A stretch of DNA of 27,136 bases from Ignavibacteriaceae bacterium (GCA_025455085.1 JALONF010000001.1:1-27136); one strand, 5' to 3'. Shown: positions 1 through 8,519, counted from the first letter of the stretch. Notes: generated from the letters alone by a model not told the origin. Numbers and translations: made by a program.

Positions 1-1680
1 AAACGTTTTTAGTCGGGACATTAAAAAAGTACATGCCAAATATCCGTTCATCAAGTCTTCCGAAAAGATTCAGTGGTGTCATTTCATCCGAAATAATTGT
101 AGAGACCACAGATATAACTTTTGGCAATGGATTATCATCAAACAGCGACTCCTGCTCAATGAAATCATCAATTTTTAGCAGTGCTAAGGTTCCGGGAATT
201 TCAAGCTGCTTTGCTTTAATGAGGTCTGCGGTTAAGCGTTCTTTGAATGACGCAGCATTCAGCGCTCTTGTTTCAAAATCTACTGAAGTTAAGTTCTTTA
301 ATAATTTCTGAGTGGAATGTGTGTAGATGATATAAGCTAAAACGTTTAGTGATTTTTTGAGGAACTGAACATCATTGTTGCTGTAAGCATTTTTCTTCAA
401 GCTTTCAAAACAGATAACGCCATAAATCTGCTTGTTGTAGATCAGCGGAATAGCAACAAACGATCCATCAAATGATACATCTTCAGCACGTGAATATCTT
501 TTATAATTACCTGCTGAAGTATCGTCAATTTTAACAGGAATTCCGGAAACAATTGATTTGCCGACAAGAGTTCCGTTCAAATCAATTTGAAGATCAACAC
601 CGATGTATTTTAGTGCAGTAGTGTTATCAACCTTTTCAGTTTTGAATATTTTATCGATCGGATTGAAATAAATAAATGCAAAAGCATCCCACTTTATCAT
701 ATTTTTTAATGCTTCAGGAAGAGCATTTATCATTTCTTTTTCATCTTCAAATTCATTCTCAGGACCGAGGATTTTTAATAAACCTTCCAGCCTCTTCTGG
801 GAGATGGTATCAGAATATTTTTCCTCGAATATTCCTATGAGCATTGTAATCAAACGTATAAAACGACCGAGAGAATAGATAGTCTCAATCCCGAAAGCAT
901 CTTCGACCTTCGAATCGATTGCTATTATTGCAACCAGCTCATTATTGTAGAATACAGGAACACCAGCAAAACTTTTTATTCCCTGATTTGAATCATAATA
1001 TCTGATCACGTCGGCTTCGGCAGTGCGGGAAATATCAGTCAGTAGCTCAGGTTCACCGGTTTCGACTATCTTACTTAATACATCATCCTCAATATCAAAT
1101 TTTCTTTTCGTCAACTGATTTGAAGAGGAGATAAACTTCTCGATAATTAACTTTTCTTTTTTCTTATTATACCAGAAATAAATTGCTGAGTGTGCGTTGT
1201 AAAGCTCTGCCATAACCGTGAGCATTCTTTCGATAACAAATCCAAATTGTTCATCATGTCCTGTTCCGGGAGGCAAAGTCTCTTTTACAATTTCATCAAA
1301 ACGTTCTTTGAGATCGTGAGGCTTCAGTGTTGTTTTTGATACACCGTATTCAGGTCTGTAATTCTCGTCAGTTATGACATGTAATTCTCGTCAGTTATGA
1401 CATCTACTTTTTTATTCTTTGAAACTATTTTGAAGGATTCCTCAGTCTCTGAGTGGGGAGTAGAAACAGTTTCAGCAATATTGTCTTCCGCTTCTGAAAT
1501 TGAATAACCGCCTGAAAACCTGACCGAATCTCTGAGAAAGATTATAAATGCAACATAGATGACAAGGAGAGCAATAATTACAAGTCTTATTGTGAGGTCG
1601 TCACTAAAAAATAAGCCAGACGCAAGCACTGGTATAACCAGAAATATTAAGAGTCGTTTACGTTGTCTTTTATCAAGCAT
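1..1680 (-). pseudogene. Membrane-anchored GAF-GAF-GGDEF-like sensor gene, frameshifted by a 23-bp tandem duplication, 3' end outside window
   Basis: The ATG at 1680 opens a frame that stops at 1372 after 102 residues. Dropping one copy of the 23-bp tandem repeat at 1357-1403 gives one open frame of 552 residues running off the left edge without a stop. The restored protein has two hydrophobic segments (about residues 9-25 and 30-49) and a polar linker. Two GAF-like domains follow (about 135-275 and 305-450), with the hydrophobic strands SFAGVPVFYNNELVAIIAID and SFVAIPLIYNKQIYGVICFE. From about 457 it resembles a GGDEF domain (ETRALNAASFKERL, then LALLKIDDF), but the signature position reads GRLDERIFG, so cyclase activity is unlikely. 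The likely role is a membrane-tethered ligand or redox sensor; that is inference. As sequenced, the GAF and GGDEF parts are not translated from the natural start, and the downstream frame has no ATG before 1225, inside GAF1. No clear ribosome binding site precedes the ATG. It lies 78 bases after ysxC. Confidence 0.75.
1357..1403. repeat. Perfect 23-bp tandem duplication (two copies plus one base)
   Basis: Bases 1358-1380 and 1381-1403 are identical, and the base before each copy also matches, so period 23 holds over 47 bases. Each copy encodes, on the minus strand, part of the peptide VITDENY. The unit is not a multiple of three, so the second copy shifts the frame of the sensor gene and leads to the TAA at 1374-1372. 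Removing either copy joins the two halves exactly. Possible causes are a recent slippage duplication, a phase-variable tract or an assembly artefact. Confidence 0.95.
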
Positions 1681-1699
1681 GTGACAGTTTCAATAGGAA

Positions 1700-1722
1700 A
1701 AATTTATTTGTGAAATAAATTT
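1700..1722. promoter_or_regulatory. AT-only perfect inverted repeat upstream of the sensor gene
   Basis: The 10-base arms aaatttattt and aaataaattt are exact reverse complements around the 3-base centre gtg. The repeat lies 19 bases upstream of the sensor gene's ATG, in the 78-base gap after ysxC. All ten stem pairs are A-T, so an RNA hairpin would be weak and no run of T long enough for a good terminator follows. A protein-binding operator is possible. Function is not shown. Confidence 0.35.
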
Positions 1723-1758
1723 AACAACTAATTGCTGAAAAATAACATTCAGATCAAT

Positions 1759-2343
1759 TTAAAAGAACAGTTCAGTGATTTTTTTTTGAATTGGCTTTTT
1801 CAATCTGCCGGTAATTGTAGAGTAAAGAAACAGATTCTTGCTCAGTTTAAGTTCAGGAAAAAAGGAATGGATTGTGCTAATTGCCTTATGAGTTGCTGAT
1901 TGATTCAGCTTATCTGCTTTGCTAAGTATGACTGAATAATCTTTGTGAGCATTTTTCAGCCAAAGATTCAATTGAACGTCCAGCTCAGTCGGTTCATATC
2001 TGGGATCAATTAAGTGAAATGCGTGATGAATGCTTGTTGATTCAAGAATATAGTTTGACACAAGCTTGCCCCATTTCTCTCTTTCCGCAAGACTGGTCTT
2101 TGCGTAGCCGAATCCAGGCAAATCGACAATAAAGAATTTGTCATCAGCCTTGTAGAAATTGATTGATCTTGTTTTACCGGGAGTAGAACTTGTTTTAGCA
2201 AGTCCTTTTCTGTTGGATATACTATTAATAAAAGAAGACTTCCCAACGTTTGACCTTCCGCATAAAATCAATTGAGGCAGGTCAGATTTTGGCAAGTCCT
2301 CAAGTTCAAATACGGATTTAAAAAACTGAATATCTTTAAACAT
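1759..2343 (-). CDS. ysxC: Ribosome biogenesis GTP-binding protein YsxC/EngB
   Basis: This is a TRAFAC-class GTPase of the EngB/YihA/YsxC family, which acts in late assembly of the 50S subunit in the cytoplasm. The 194 residues match the usual family length. G1 is GRSNVGKS (29-36), the G2 region TSSTPGKTRS (51-60), G3 DLPG (74-77), G4 SKADK (141-145) and the G5 region STITG (175-179). All nucleotide-binding motifs are intact. The ATG at 2343 gives the short N-terminal strand normal for the family. It is only 7 bases past the T-tract of the rplQ terminator and has no Shine-Dalgarno sequence, so expression probably depends on terminator read-through or on a promoter overlapping the end of rplQ. 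The ribosome-assembly role fits its place behind the ribosomal block. Confidence 0.95.
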   Translation of the reverse strand: MFKDIQFFKSVFELEDLPKSDLPQLILCGRSNVGKSSFINSISNRKGLAKTSSTPGKTRSINFYKADDKFFIVDLPGFGYAKTSLAEREKWGKLVSNYILESTSIHHAFHLIDPRYEPTELDVQLNLWLKNAHKDYSVILSKADKLNQSATHKAISTIHSFFPELKLSKNLFLYSTITGRLKKPIQKKITELFF

Positions 2344-2350
2344 AATAATT

Positions 2351-2386
2351 AAAAAAAAAGAGTAACCGATATTTTCGATTACTCTT
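2351..2386 (-). terminator. Intrinsic terminator of the alpha (rplQ) operon
   Basis: On the minus strand an 11-pair stem (AAGAGTAATCG with CGGTTACTCTT, one G-T wobble) closes a 7-base loop and is followed by nine T. It begins 22 bases after the rplQ stop. Stem, loop and T-tract are all visible in the sequence. It marks the end of the long ribosomal transcription block. Confidence 0.9.
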
Positions 2387-2408
2387 ATAATACAAAAAAT
2401 AAGTTAAA

Positions 2409-2900
2409 TTATTTTTTAGGAACTTCAGCGGCCTGCTCTTCAAGCATCTGATTTTCTTTTTCAGCTTTTACTTTAGCTTCCTTCTCTTTAGCTTTTGTTT
2501 CTCTTTTTTCCTTCTGCTGTTCGGCTCTTGCAGTTACAACTTCATTATAATCAACTAGTTCAAGTATAGCCATCTGTGCTGCATCACCTTCTCTATATCC
2601 CAGTTTTACAACTCGTGTGTAACCACCGGGTCTATCGCCAATCTTCGGAATAATATCAGAGAATAATTCTTTAACAACTTCTTTATCTTTTACAACCTCC
2701 ATCACCTGCTTCTTTGCGTTTAAATCGCCTTTACGTGCTTTAGTGACAAGTTTCTCTGCAAAACCTCTGGTTTCCTTCGCTTTAGCAAGAGTTGTTTTAA
2801 TTCTCTTATGTTTAAGAAGAGAAGTCATTAAAGAATTTAAAGTAGCCTTTCGATGGCTTGCTGTTCTTCCTAATTTTCTTCCCTTAACATTGTGTCTCAT
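2409..2900 (-). CDS. rplQ: 50S ribosomal protein L17
   Basis: L17 is a large-subunit protein near the exit-tunnel side of the ribosome. The N-terminal signature [19 protein letters not shown] is complete, and the conserved fold ends near residue 119 ([16 protein letters not shown]). The remaining 44 residues form a Lys/Glu-rich tail, probably helical, that makes this protein (163 residues) longer than the roughly 120-130 of many bacterial L17s. It is the last gene of the alpha cluster, 18 bases after rpoA, and is followed by a strong terminator. AAGGG lies upstream of the ATG as a modest ribosome binding site. Confidence 0.98.
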   Translation of the reverse strand: MRHNVKGRKLGRTASHRKATLNSLMTSLLKHKRIKTTLAKAKETRGFAEKLVTKARKGDLNAKKQVMEVVKDKEVVKELFSDIIPKIGDRPGGYTRVVKLGYREGDAAQMAILELVDYNEVVTARAEQQKEKRETKAKEKEAKVKAEKENQMLEEQAAEVPKK

Positions 2901-2918
2901 CTGATTACCCTTATCGTT

Positions 2919-3914
2919 TTATTTAGGTTCTGCTTCAACTTTAATATACTTGTCTACATCCATTCCGAATTCTATTCCAAGATCCTCAACAATTTCCATA
3001 AGCTCTGCTAAAGATTTTCTTCCAAAGTTTCTAAACTTGAGCATCTCTGCTTCATCTTTTCTAACCAGGTCACCAAGTATTTTTATATTCGCTGCCTTAA
3101 GACAGTTATGAGATCTTACACTCAACTCAAGATCATCAACTGAAGTTGTAAGTATCTTTTTTATTCTTTCAAACTCAGTATCTTTCTCTGCAACCGGTTG
3201 TTCCTCTTCCTGTTCTATATCGAAATTTATGAACAGCTGAACGTGTTCCCTAAGAATTTTAGCTGCTTGAGTTAGTGAATCATCAGGAGTGATTGAACCA
3301 TCTGTTGAGATTTCCAGAGTAAGTTTTTCGAAATCATTTTTATCGCCGATTCTAACATTCTCAACTGTCATTTTAACATTTCTGATAGGCGTGAAAATAG
3401 AGTCAATAGGAATAACACCGATAGCCTGATCCGGAGATGAATTCTCCACAGCAGGTACGTATCCTGTGCCTTTACCAACTCTTAATTCAACATCAAATTT
3501 TGCACTTTTATTTAAAGTAGCGATATGAAGATCAGGATTTAAAATTTCTATTTCATTACTTGCCTTCTGGATATCAGCCGCGGTCCATTTTTTATCACCA
3601 TTAAAAGACAGATCAATCTTATTCGGTTTTTTCGAAAGTAATTTCATTCTGACCTGTTTAAGATTTAATACGATTTCGGAGACATCTTCAACTACACCCG
3701 GAATGGTTGTAAATTCGTGCAGGATACCGCTGAATTTAACTGAAGTGATTGCAGCTCCAGGCAAGGATGATAGAAGTACGCGCCTTAGTGAATTACCCAG
3801 GGTTACTCCGAATCCTCGTTCCAATGGTTGAAGAGTAAATTTTCCAAAAGTGTTTGAATAATTTGATTCATCCAGAACCACTGATTCAGGCATAATTAAA
3901 TGTGATGTATTCAT
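2919..3914 (-). CDS. rpoA: DNA-directed RNA polymerase subunit alpha
   Basis: The alpha subunit dimerises to nucleate RNA polymerase assembly, and its C-terminal domain binds UP elements and activators. The 331 residues are normal length. The N-terminal domain holds FGKFTLQPLERGFGVTLGNS and LRRVLLSSLPGAAITSVK, the core dimerisation motif. An acidic linker around 235-245 (QEEEQPVAE) leads to an intact C-terminal domain with the helix-hairpin-helix segment LVRKDEAEMLKFRNFGRKSL. The gene sits between rpsD and rplQ as in the canonical alpha operon, 30 bases after rpsD, with AGAGGA upstream of the ATG. Confidence 0.99.
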   Translation of the reverse strand: MNTSHLIMPESVVLDESNYSNTFGKFTLQPLERGFGVTLGNSLRRVLLSSLPGAAITSVKFSGILHEFTTIPGVVEDVSEIVLNLKQVRMKLLSKKPNKIDLSFNGDKKWTAADIQKASNEIEILNPDLHIATLNKSAKFDVELRVGKGTGYVPAVENSSPDQAIGVIPIDSIFTPIRNVKMTVENVRIGDKNDFEKLTLEISTDGSITPDDSLTQAAKILREHVQLFINFDIEQEEEQPVAEKDTEFERIKKILTTSVDDLELSVRSHNCLKAANIKILGDLVRKDEAEMLKFRNFGRKSLAELMEIVEDLGIEFGMDVDKYIKVEAEPK

Positions 3915-3944
3915 TAAAAAATCCTCTAAAATTTCAAAAATTAA

Positions 3945-4571
3945 TTATTTAGAATAGAGCTCTACAACCAACTGTTCGTTGGCGTTTAGAGGAACATCTG
4001 CTCTTTCCGGAACCTGCAGAAATGTTCCGGTTAATGTTGCTTTATCTATTGTTAGCCAGGGATAAGCACTTTCCTTAACTCTTTTAAGCGAGTTATGAAT
4101 TGCATCCAGCTTCTTACTTTTTTCTTTTACTTTTACAATATCACCTTGAGAGACAAGGTATGACGGAACATCAACCAGTCTGTCATTTACCATAAAATGT
4201 CTATGCTTTATAAGTTGTCTTGCCTGACTTCTTGAAGCAGCAAAGCCCAGCCTGAAGATAACGTTGTCTAATCTTCTCTCAAGAATCTTTATCAGGTTTT
4301 CACCAGTAATACCTTTTTGCTTGATCGCTTTTTCAAAATAATTTCTGAATTGAGTTTCAAGTAATCCATACATTCTTTTGATTTTTTGTTTCTCTCTAAG
4401 CTGTACCCCGTATTCAGATACTTTTGATCTTCTGCTCAGTCCATGTTGACCGGGTGCATAATTACGGGATTCAATCGGGCACTTCTCAGTATAGCATTTC
4501 TGCCCTTTAAGAAAAAGCTTTTGCTTTTCTCTTCTGCATAATTTGCAAACTGAATCTGTGTATCTTGCCAT
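3945..4571 (-). CDS. rpsD: 30S ribosomal protein S4 (zinc-binding form)
   Basis: S4 nucleates 30S assembly by binding the 5' domain of 16S rRNA. The 208 residues match the family. The N-terminus carries four cysteines, C9, C12, C26 and C31, in a C-x2-C-x13-C-x4-C pattern typical of zinc-binding S4. The S4 RNA-binding domain spans about 98-160 (RRLDNVIFRLGFAASRSQAR). In Escherichia coli S4 autoregulates the alpha operon; I did not find the pseudoknot target here. The start ATG has AAGGAG 11 bases upstream. It lies 19 bases after rpsK and 30 before rpoA. Confidence 0.98.
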   Translation of the reverse strand: MARYTDSVCKLCRREKQKLFLKGQKCYTEKCPIESRNYAPGQHGLSRRSKVSEYGVQLREKQKIKRMYGLLETQFRNYFEKAIKQKGITGENLIKILERRLDNVIFRLGFAASRSQARQLIKHRHFMVNDRLVDVPSYLVSQGDIVKVKEKSKKLDAIHNSLKRVKESAYPWLTIDKATLTGTFLQVPERADVPLNANEQLVVELYSK

Positions 4572-4590
4572 TTAACGATAACTCCTTCTT

Positions 4591-4977
4591 TTAAACTCTT
4601 CTACGCTTTGGTGGTCTGCATCCGTTATGAGGTATCGGAGTCACATCTTTAATTGATGTTACTTCCAAACCTGCAGTATATAAAGATCTAATTGCCGCTT
4701 CTCTTCCAGAGCCGGGTCCTTTTACTCTGACTTCTACTTTTCTCAATCCGAGATCATAAGCTTCTTTGGCAGCAGCTTCTGCAGATACTTGTGCAGCAAA
4801 GGGTGTATTTTTTCGTGATCCTTTAAAACCATTCTTGCCTGCAGACGACCATGATAATGTGTTGCCATAAATATCCGTGATGGTGACAATTACATTATTG
4901 AATGTTGCTTTTATATGAGCAACGCCATTCAGGTCTACCTGTGTTCTCTTTTTAACTTTTTTTACTGACTTAGCCAA
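4591..4977 (-). CDS. rpsK: 30S ribosomal protein S11, TTG start
   Basis: S11 sits on the 30S platform near the E site. The 128 residues contain [20 protein letters not shown] and end in [13 protein letters not shown], where the Asn-Gly pair (118-119) is the site of isoaspartate formation known in this family. The start codon is TTG at 4977: an in-frame TGA directly precedes it, no ATG is available, and GGAGG lies 7 bases upstream. It follows rpsM by 24 bases in normal alpha-operon order. Confidence 0.98.
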   Translation of the reverse strand: MAKSVKKVKKRTQVDLNGVAHIKATFNNVIVTITDIYGNTLSWSSAGKNGFKGSRKNTPFAAQVSAEAAAKEAYDLGLRKVEVRVKGPGSGREAAIRSLYTAGLEVTSIKDVTPIPHNGCRPPKRRRV

Positions 4978-5001
4978 TCAAAATCCTCCGATTAACAAAA
5001 A

Positions 5002-5385
5002 TTATTTCTTAGTTGGTGTTTTCTTCTTGCCGGCAACAGTTTTACGTTTGCCTTTCCTGGTTCTGGAATTAGTTCTTGTTCTCTGACCTCTAGCAGGGAG
5101 ACCTTTTCTGTGTCTTATTCCTCTATAAGCTCCGATATCCATTAATCTTTTAATATTCTGCTGAACTTCAGAACGAAGTGCTCCTTCAACTTTAAACTCA
5201 GCAGTGATAACCGCTCTTATCTGTGCTACATCTTCTTCAGTAAGATCGCCAACTTTTTTGTTGGGATCTATTTTTGCCTTCTCAAGAATATCTGAAGACG
5301 ATGTAGGTCCTATCCCATATATATATTGAAGACCGAATAAGACTTTTTTATTTTTAGGTAAATCAACACCTGATATACGTGCCAA
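5002..5385 (-). CDS. rpsM: 30S ribosomal protein S13, TTG start
   Basis: S13 is in the 30S head; its tail reaches the P-site tRNA and it forms bridges to the 50S subunit. The 127 residues begin with the conserved [10 protein letters not shown], contain GLQYIYGIG and the [19 protein letters not shown] signature, and end in a Lys-rich tail. The start is TTG at 5385, preceded in frame by TAA, with AGGAG 6 bases upstream, so no alternative start exists. It is the first gene of the alpha cluster, with rpmJ 20 bases upstream. Confidence 0.98.
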   Translation of the reverse strand: MARISGVDLPKNKKVLFGLQYIYGIGPTSSSDILEKAKIDPNKKVGDLTEEDVAQIRAVITAEFKVEGALRSEVQQNIKRLMDIGAYRGIRHRKGLPARGQRTRTNSRTRKGKRKTVAGKKKTPTKK

Positions 5386-5405
5386 TTAAAACTCCTTTAT
5401 TAATT

Positions 5406-5519
5406 TTAACCTTGTCTCTGCTTGTGCTTTGGATTAGAGCAAATAACTCTAACGACGCCCTTGCGTCTGATTATTTTGCACTTATCGCATATTTTTCTTA
5501 CTGATGATCTAACTTTCAT
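5406..5519 (-). CDS. rpmJ: 50S ribosomal protein L36 (zinc-binding form)
   Basis: This short gene encodes 37 residues, beginning [15 protein letters not shown] and ending KHKQRQG, the standard length of L36. C11, C14, C27 and H32 form the C-x2-C-x12-C-x4-H zinc site of the zinc-containing form. L36 stabilises domain interfaces of 23S rRNA. It lies between infA (10 bases upstream) and rpsM (20 bases downstream), its usual position. The ribosome binding site is weak. Confidence 0.97.
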   Translation of the reverse strand: MKVRSSVRKICDKCKIIRRKGVVRVICSNPKHKQRQG

Positions 5520-5529
5520 TTTATACCCA

Positions 5530-5748
5530 TTATTTATATCTGTAAGTTATTCTTCCCTTCGATAAATCGTAGGGAGACATTTCAACCGAAACTTTATCGC
5601 CAACAAGAATTTTAATAAAATGCATTCTCATCTTGCCTGAAATATGAGCAAGGATTTCATGACCATTATCCAGTTTTACCCTGAAAGTTGCGTTAGGTAA
5701 AGTTTCGGTAATAACGCCATCTATTTTTATTGGTCCTTGTTTAGCCAT
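5530..5748 (-). CDS. infA: Translation initiation factor IF-1
   Basis: IF-1 is a single OB-fold protein that occupies the 30S A site during initiation. From the ATG at 5748 it is 72 residues ([11 protein letters not shown]...), the standard length, with the signature [18 protein letters not shown] and [24 protein letters not shown] two codons upstream would also be in frame, but the conserved N-terminus favours the ATG. That ATG shares its A with the last base of the map stop (TAATG), so translation is probably coupled to map. Confidence 0.97.
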   Translation of the reverse strand: MAKQGPIKIDGVITETLPNATFRVKLDNGHEILAHISGKMRMHFIKILVGDKVSVEMSPYDLSKGRITYRYK

Positions 5749-6509
5749 TAACAAACAGTTAAGATTTCCGGTGAATTATCCAATATTAAAATCGTATGCT
5801 CAAAATGAGCTGATGGAGAACCATCCGCCGTTATCACAGTCCAGCCATCCGGAGAAGTAATCACTTCATAACCACCAGTATTTACCATAGGCTCAATGGC
5901 AATCGTCATTCCTCTTTTCAATTTTGAGCCAGTTCCTCTTTTCCCAAAATTTGGAACTGCAGGATCTTCGTGAAGAAATTTACCAACACCGTGCCCACAA
6001 AGGTCTCTTACGATAGAAAATCCGTTCTGCTCAACATAATCCTGAACTGCTGCTGATATATCGTGGACTCTGTTTCCATTTTTGGCTTGCTCAATACCGA
6101 GTTGCAATGATTTTTCTGTTACTTCCATAAGCTTTTTCTTTTCATCAGAAATTTTTCCAACTGCAACGGTTATTGCTGCATCACCATAATAATTATTTTT
6201 AAGAACACCAACGTCGAGAGAAATTATATCTCCTTCTTCAAGTTTAACCTGACCGGGTATTCCGTGCACTACCGCATCGTTTATAGAAGTGCAAACCGAA
6301 CCCGGAAAACCAGGCAATCCTCCCTGCGAATATCCTTTGAAAGCAGGAATTGCACTGTTACTTCTTATATAATCTTCTGCTATTCTATCTAATTCAAATG
6401 TCGTAACACCAATTTTAACATTACTCTTAACTAAGCGAAGCGTCTCTGCAACTATCCTACAACTCTCTCTTATAAAATCAATTTCCTTTTGAGTCTTTAT
6501 ATATATCAC
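5748..6509 (-). CDS. map: Type I methionine aminopeptidase, GTG start
   Basis: This enzyme removes the initiator methionine from nascent proteins with small second residues. The 253-residue protein is the short type Ia form with the pita-bread fold. The five metal ligands are all visible: D99 (in SLDVG), D110 (in YYGDAA), H173 (in [12 protein letters not shown]), E206 (in AIEPMVN) and E237 (in HFEHT), plus substrate-contacting H82. The start is GTG at 6509, giving [16 protein letters not shown], the usual family N-terminus. It is 7 bases after the secY stop without its own clear Shine-Dalgarno, so it probably relies on coupling. The secY-map-infA order without adk is common but not universal. 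Confidence 0.97.
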   Translation of the reverse strand: MIYIKTQKEIDFIRESCRIVAETLRLVKSNVKIGVTTFELDRIAEDYIRSNSAIPAFKGYSQGGLPGFPGSVCTSINDAVVHGIPGQVKLEEGDIISLDVGVLKNNYYGDAAITVAVGKISDEKKKLMEVTEKSLQLGIEQAKNGNRVHDISAAVQDYVEQNGFSIVRDLCGHGVGKFLHEDPAVPNFGKRGTGSKLKRGMTIAIEPMVNTGGYEVITSPDGWTVITADGSPSAHFEHTILILDNSPEILTVC

Positions 6510-6516
6510 AGACTAA

Positions 6517-7854
6517 CTAAGCTCTGCGTCCTTTGAATTTTCCGGACTTCATAAAACCATCGTAATGTCTCATCAATAAATGCGATTCAATTTGCTGAAG
6601 CGTATCCAGTGCTACACCAACGATAATGAGAAGACTGGTTCCACCAAAAAACTGTGCGAATTGGCCGGATACATCAAAACCTGAAACAAATGCCGGTAAA
6701 ATTGCAATGATAGCCAGGAAGATTGATCCGGGTAGAGTAATCTTTGTTAAAATATTATCAATGAACTCAGAAGTTTGCTTCCCGGGTCTTATACCTGGAA
6801 TAAATCCGCCCTGCTTTTTCATGTTATCAGCCACATCTTTTGGATTAAATGCTATAGCAGTATAAAAATATGTGAAGAACACAATCATCAAGGCATAGAT
6901 CACAGAATAAACCGGAGAATTATAAACAAAATAAGTAGATAAACTCTGCAAAAATTCATTATCAGGGAAAAATGATAATACAGTGTTAGGTATAAACATA
7001 ATTGACTGTGCAAAAATTATTGGCATTACTCCGGCTGTGTTTACCCGCAAAGGAATGTACTGAGTTACACCGCCATAAATTTTTCTCCCAACAACGCGTT
7101 TTGCATACTGAACCGGAATTCTCCTTGTGCCCTGAGTAACAAGCACAACACCAGCAATTATAAAGAACATGAATACTAAAATTATTATTTCGATGATAAT
7201 CGATCTCTGCCCAACGCTAATCAGTCTTATCTCATCAAAGATGGCGTGTGGGAATCTTGCAATGATTCCGATAAAAATTATCAAAGAAATTCCGTTGCCA
7301 ATACCTTTTTCGGTTATCTGTTCTCCCATCCACATCATAAAGATTGTTCCGGATGTAAGAATTATAATAGTCGTAAGAACCCATGCAAAACCGCTCACAG
7401 CCTCAGGAACAATTGGTAATCCCTGAACTTGAATATTCAATAGCCTGATTGTAACGCCCCATGCCTGCATTGCAGAAATCAAAACTGTACCGTAACGGGT
7501 AAGCTGCGTTATCTTCTTTCTGCCTTCTTCACCTTCCTGCTGCAGTTTCTGAAAATATGGAACAACAGCACCAAGGAGCTGAATAATAATTGAAGCCGAA
7601 ATGTAAGGCATTATTCCAAGTGCAAATATTGCTGCATTCGAGAAAGCACCTCCAACGAACATATCGTATAAACCAAAAAGGTTATCCGTGGTTGCATTTT
7701 TCATACTCTCTGTGAGCAGTGTAGTATCAACACCCGGAATCGTTATATGTGCACCTAAACGAACAAGAAAAAGCAGTGCCAGCGTATAGAAAATCCTCTG
7801 GCGGAGTTCGTGTATTTTAAAGATGTTCCGGAAAGTATCTGTAAGTCTCGACAT
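6517..7854 (-). CDS. secY: Protein translocase subunit SecY
   Basis: SecY is the channel subunit of the SecYEG translocon in the inner membrane. The 445 residues show about ten hydrophobic helices, starting near residue 20 (RIFYTLALLFLVRLGAHITI). Family signatures include GIMPYISASIIIQLL and the cytoplasmic loops that contact ribosome and SecA (RRIPVQYAKRVVGRKIYGG; NPKDVADNMKKQGGFIPGIR). The C-terminal tail MRHYDGFMKSGKFKGRRA is intact. It sits at its canonical place after rplO, 11 bases downstream. Confidence 0.99.
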   Translation of the reverse strand: MSRLTDTFRNIFKIHELRQRIFYTLALLFLVRLGAHITIPGVDTTLLTESMKNATTDNLFGLYDMFVGGAFSNAAIFALGIMPYISASIIIQLLGAVVPYFQKLQQEGEEGRKKITQLTRYGTVLISAMQAWGVTIRLLNIQVQGLPIVPEAVSGFAWVLTTIIILTSGTIFMMWMGEQITEKGIGNGISLIIFIGIIARFPHAIFDEIRLISVGQRSIIIEIIILVFMFFIIAGVVLVTQGTRRIPVQYAKRVVGRKIYGGVTQYIPLRVNTAGVMPIIFAQSIMFIPNTVLSFFPDNEFLQSLSTYFVYNSPVYSVIYALMIVFFTYFYTAIAFNPKDVADNMKKQGGFIPGIRPGKQTSEFIDNILTKITLPGSIFLAIIAILPAFVSGFDVSGQFAQFFGGTSLLIIVGVALDTLQQIESHLLMRHYDGFMKSGKFKGRRA

Positions 7855-7865
7855 TTAATACCGCA

Positions 7866-8321
7866 TTAAATTAACTTTATTGAACCGCCAGCCGATTCTA
7901 TTTTTTCTTTTGCACTTTTGCTGATTGCATTAACCTCAAGATTTATTTTTGCTTTTATTTCGCCTTTAGCTAAAATCTTTACCGGCTTTTTTATGCTGGA
8001 AATCAAGCCTAAGTTTTTTAATTCTTCAATATTTAAAACTTTATCACCCTTATTTTCATCAGCTATTCTTTGCAGAGCATTAAGATTTACAACCTGGTAA
8101 GTTTCCTTAAAAATATTTGTGAACCCGAATTTCGGAATTCTTCTTTGCAAAGGCATCTGACCACCTTCAAACCAGGATCTCTTTTTTGAACCTGAACGTG
8201 ATCGCTGACCATTCATTCCTCTGGTTGCCTGACCGCCGTGACCTGAGCCCTCGCCTCTGCCGACTCTCTTTCGTTTTTTTCTTGAGCCTTCAGCGTATTT
8301 TAGATTACTTAGAATATCCAT
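7866..8321 (-). CDS. rplO: 50S ribosomal protein L15
   Basis: L15 is a late-assembling 50S protein whose glycine/arginine-rich N-terminus threads into 23S rRNA. The 151 residues begin MDILSNLKYAEGSRKKRKRVG and contain GRGEGSGHGGQATRGMNGQR and SRSGSKKRSWFEGGQMPLQR. The globular C-terminal part (about 75-151) ends GGSIKLI. Its length is normal. Neighbours are rpmD (12 bases upstream) and secY, as in the standard spc order. Confidence 0.98.
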   Translation of the reverse strand: MDILSNLKYAEGSRKKRKRVGRGEGSGHGGQATRGMNGQRSRSGSKKRSWFEGGQMPLQRRIPKFGFTNIFKETYQVVNLNALQRIADENKGDKVLNIEELKNLGLISSIKKPVKILAKGEIKAKINLEVNAISKSAKEKIESAGGSIKLI

Positions 8322-8333
8322 TGTATAATTTCC

Positions 8334-8519
8334 TTATTCTTTTACTTCTTCAACCTTAACAAGATGATTAACTTTTTTAATCATACCCCTTATTTGAGGA
8401 GTATCATTATGAAGTTTTTCCCAGTTAGGTCTGCCCAGACCCAGAGCTTCAATAATTTTTTTCTGTTTCTCTGGTCTGTCTATAATACTTTTAGTTTGTA
8501 TAATTTTTAACTTAGCCAT
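8334..8519 (-). CDS. rpmD: 50S ribosomal protein L30
   Basis: L30 is a small 50S protein with a ferredoxin-like fold. The ATG at 8519 gives 61 residues (MAKLKIIQTKSIIDRPEKQ), including ALGLGRPNWEKLHNDTPQIR and GMIKKVNHLVKVEE. An in-frame start further upstream (8591) would overlap rpsE by 62 bases and add residues foreign to the family, so it is rejected. AGAGGA precedes the chosen ATG. The gap to rpsE is 10 bases. Confidence 0.96.
   Translation of the reverse strand: MAKLKIIQTKSIIDRPEKQKKIIEALGLGRPNWEKLHNDTPQIRGMIKKVNHLVKVEEVKE

Noticed and set aside
33..311. Plus-strand frame of 92 codons opposite the GGDEF-like region
   Set aside because: It lies fully opposite a long minus-strand frame with clear GAF and GGDEF-like motifs and shows no family features or ribosome binding site.
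1700..1722. Reading the AT palindrome as a terminator for ysxC
   Set aside because: The stem has only A-T pairs and no long T-tract beyond it, so it lacks the stability expected of an intrinsic terminator.
5749..5754. TTG start for infA two codons upstream of the ATG
   Set aside because: The ATG at 5748 gives the standard 72-residue IF-1 and overlaps the map stop in a TAATG arrangement.
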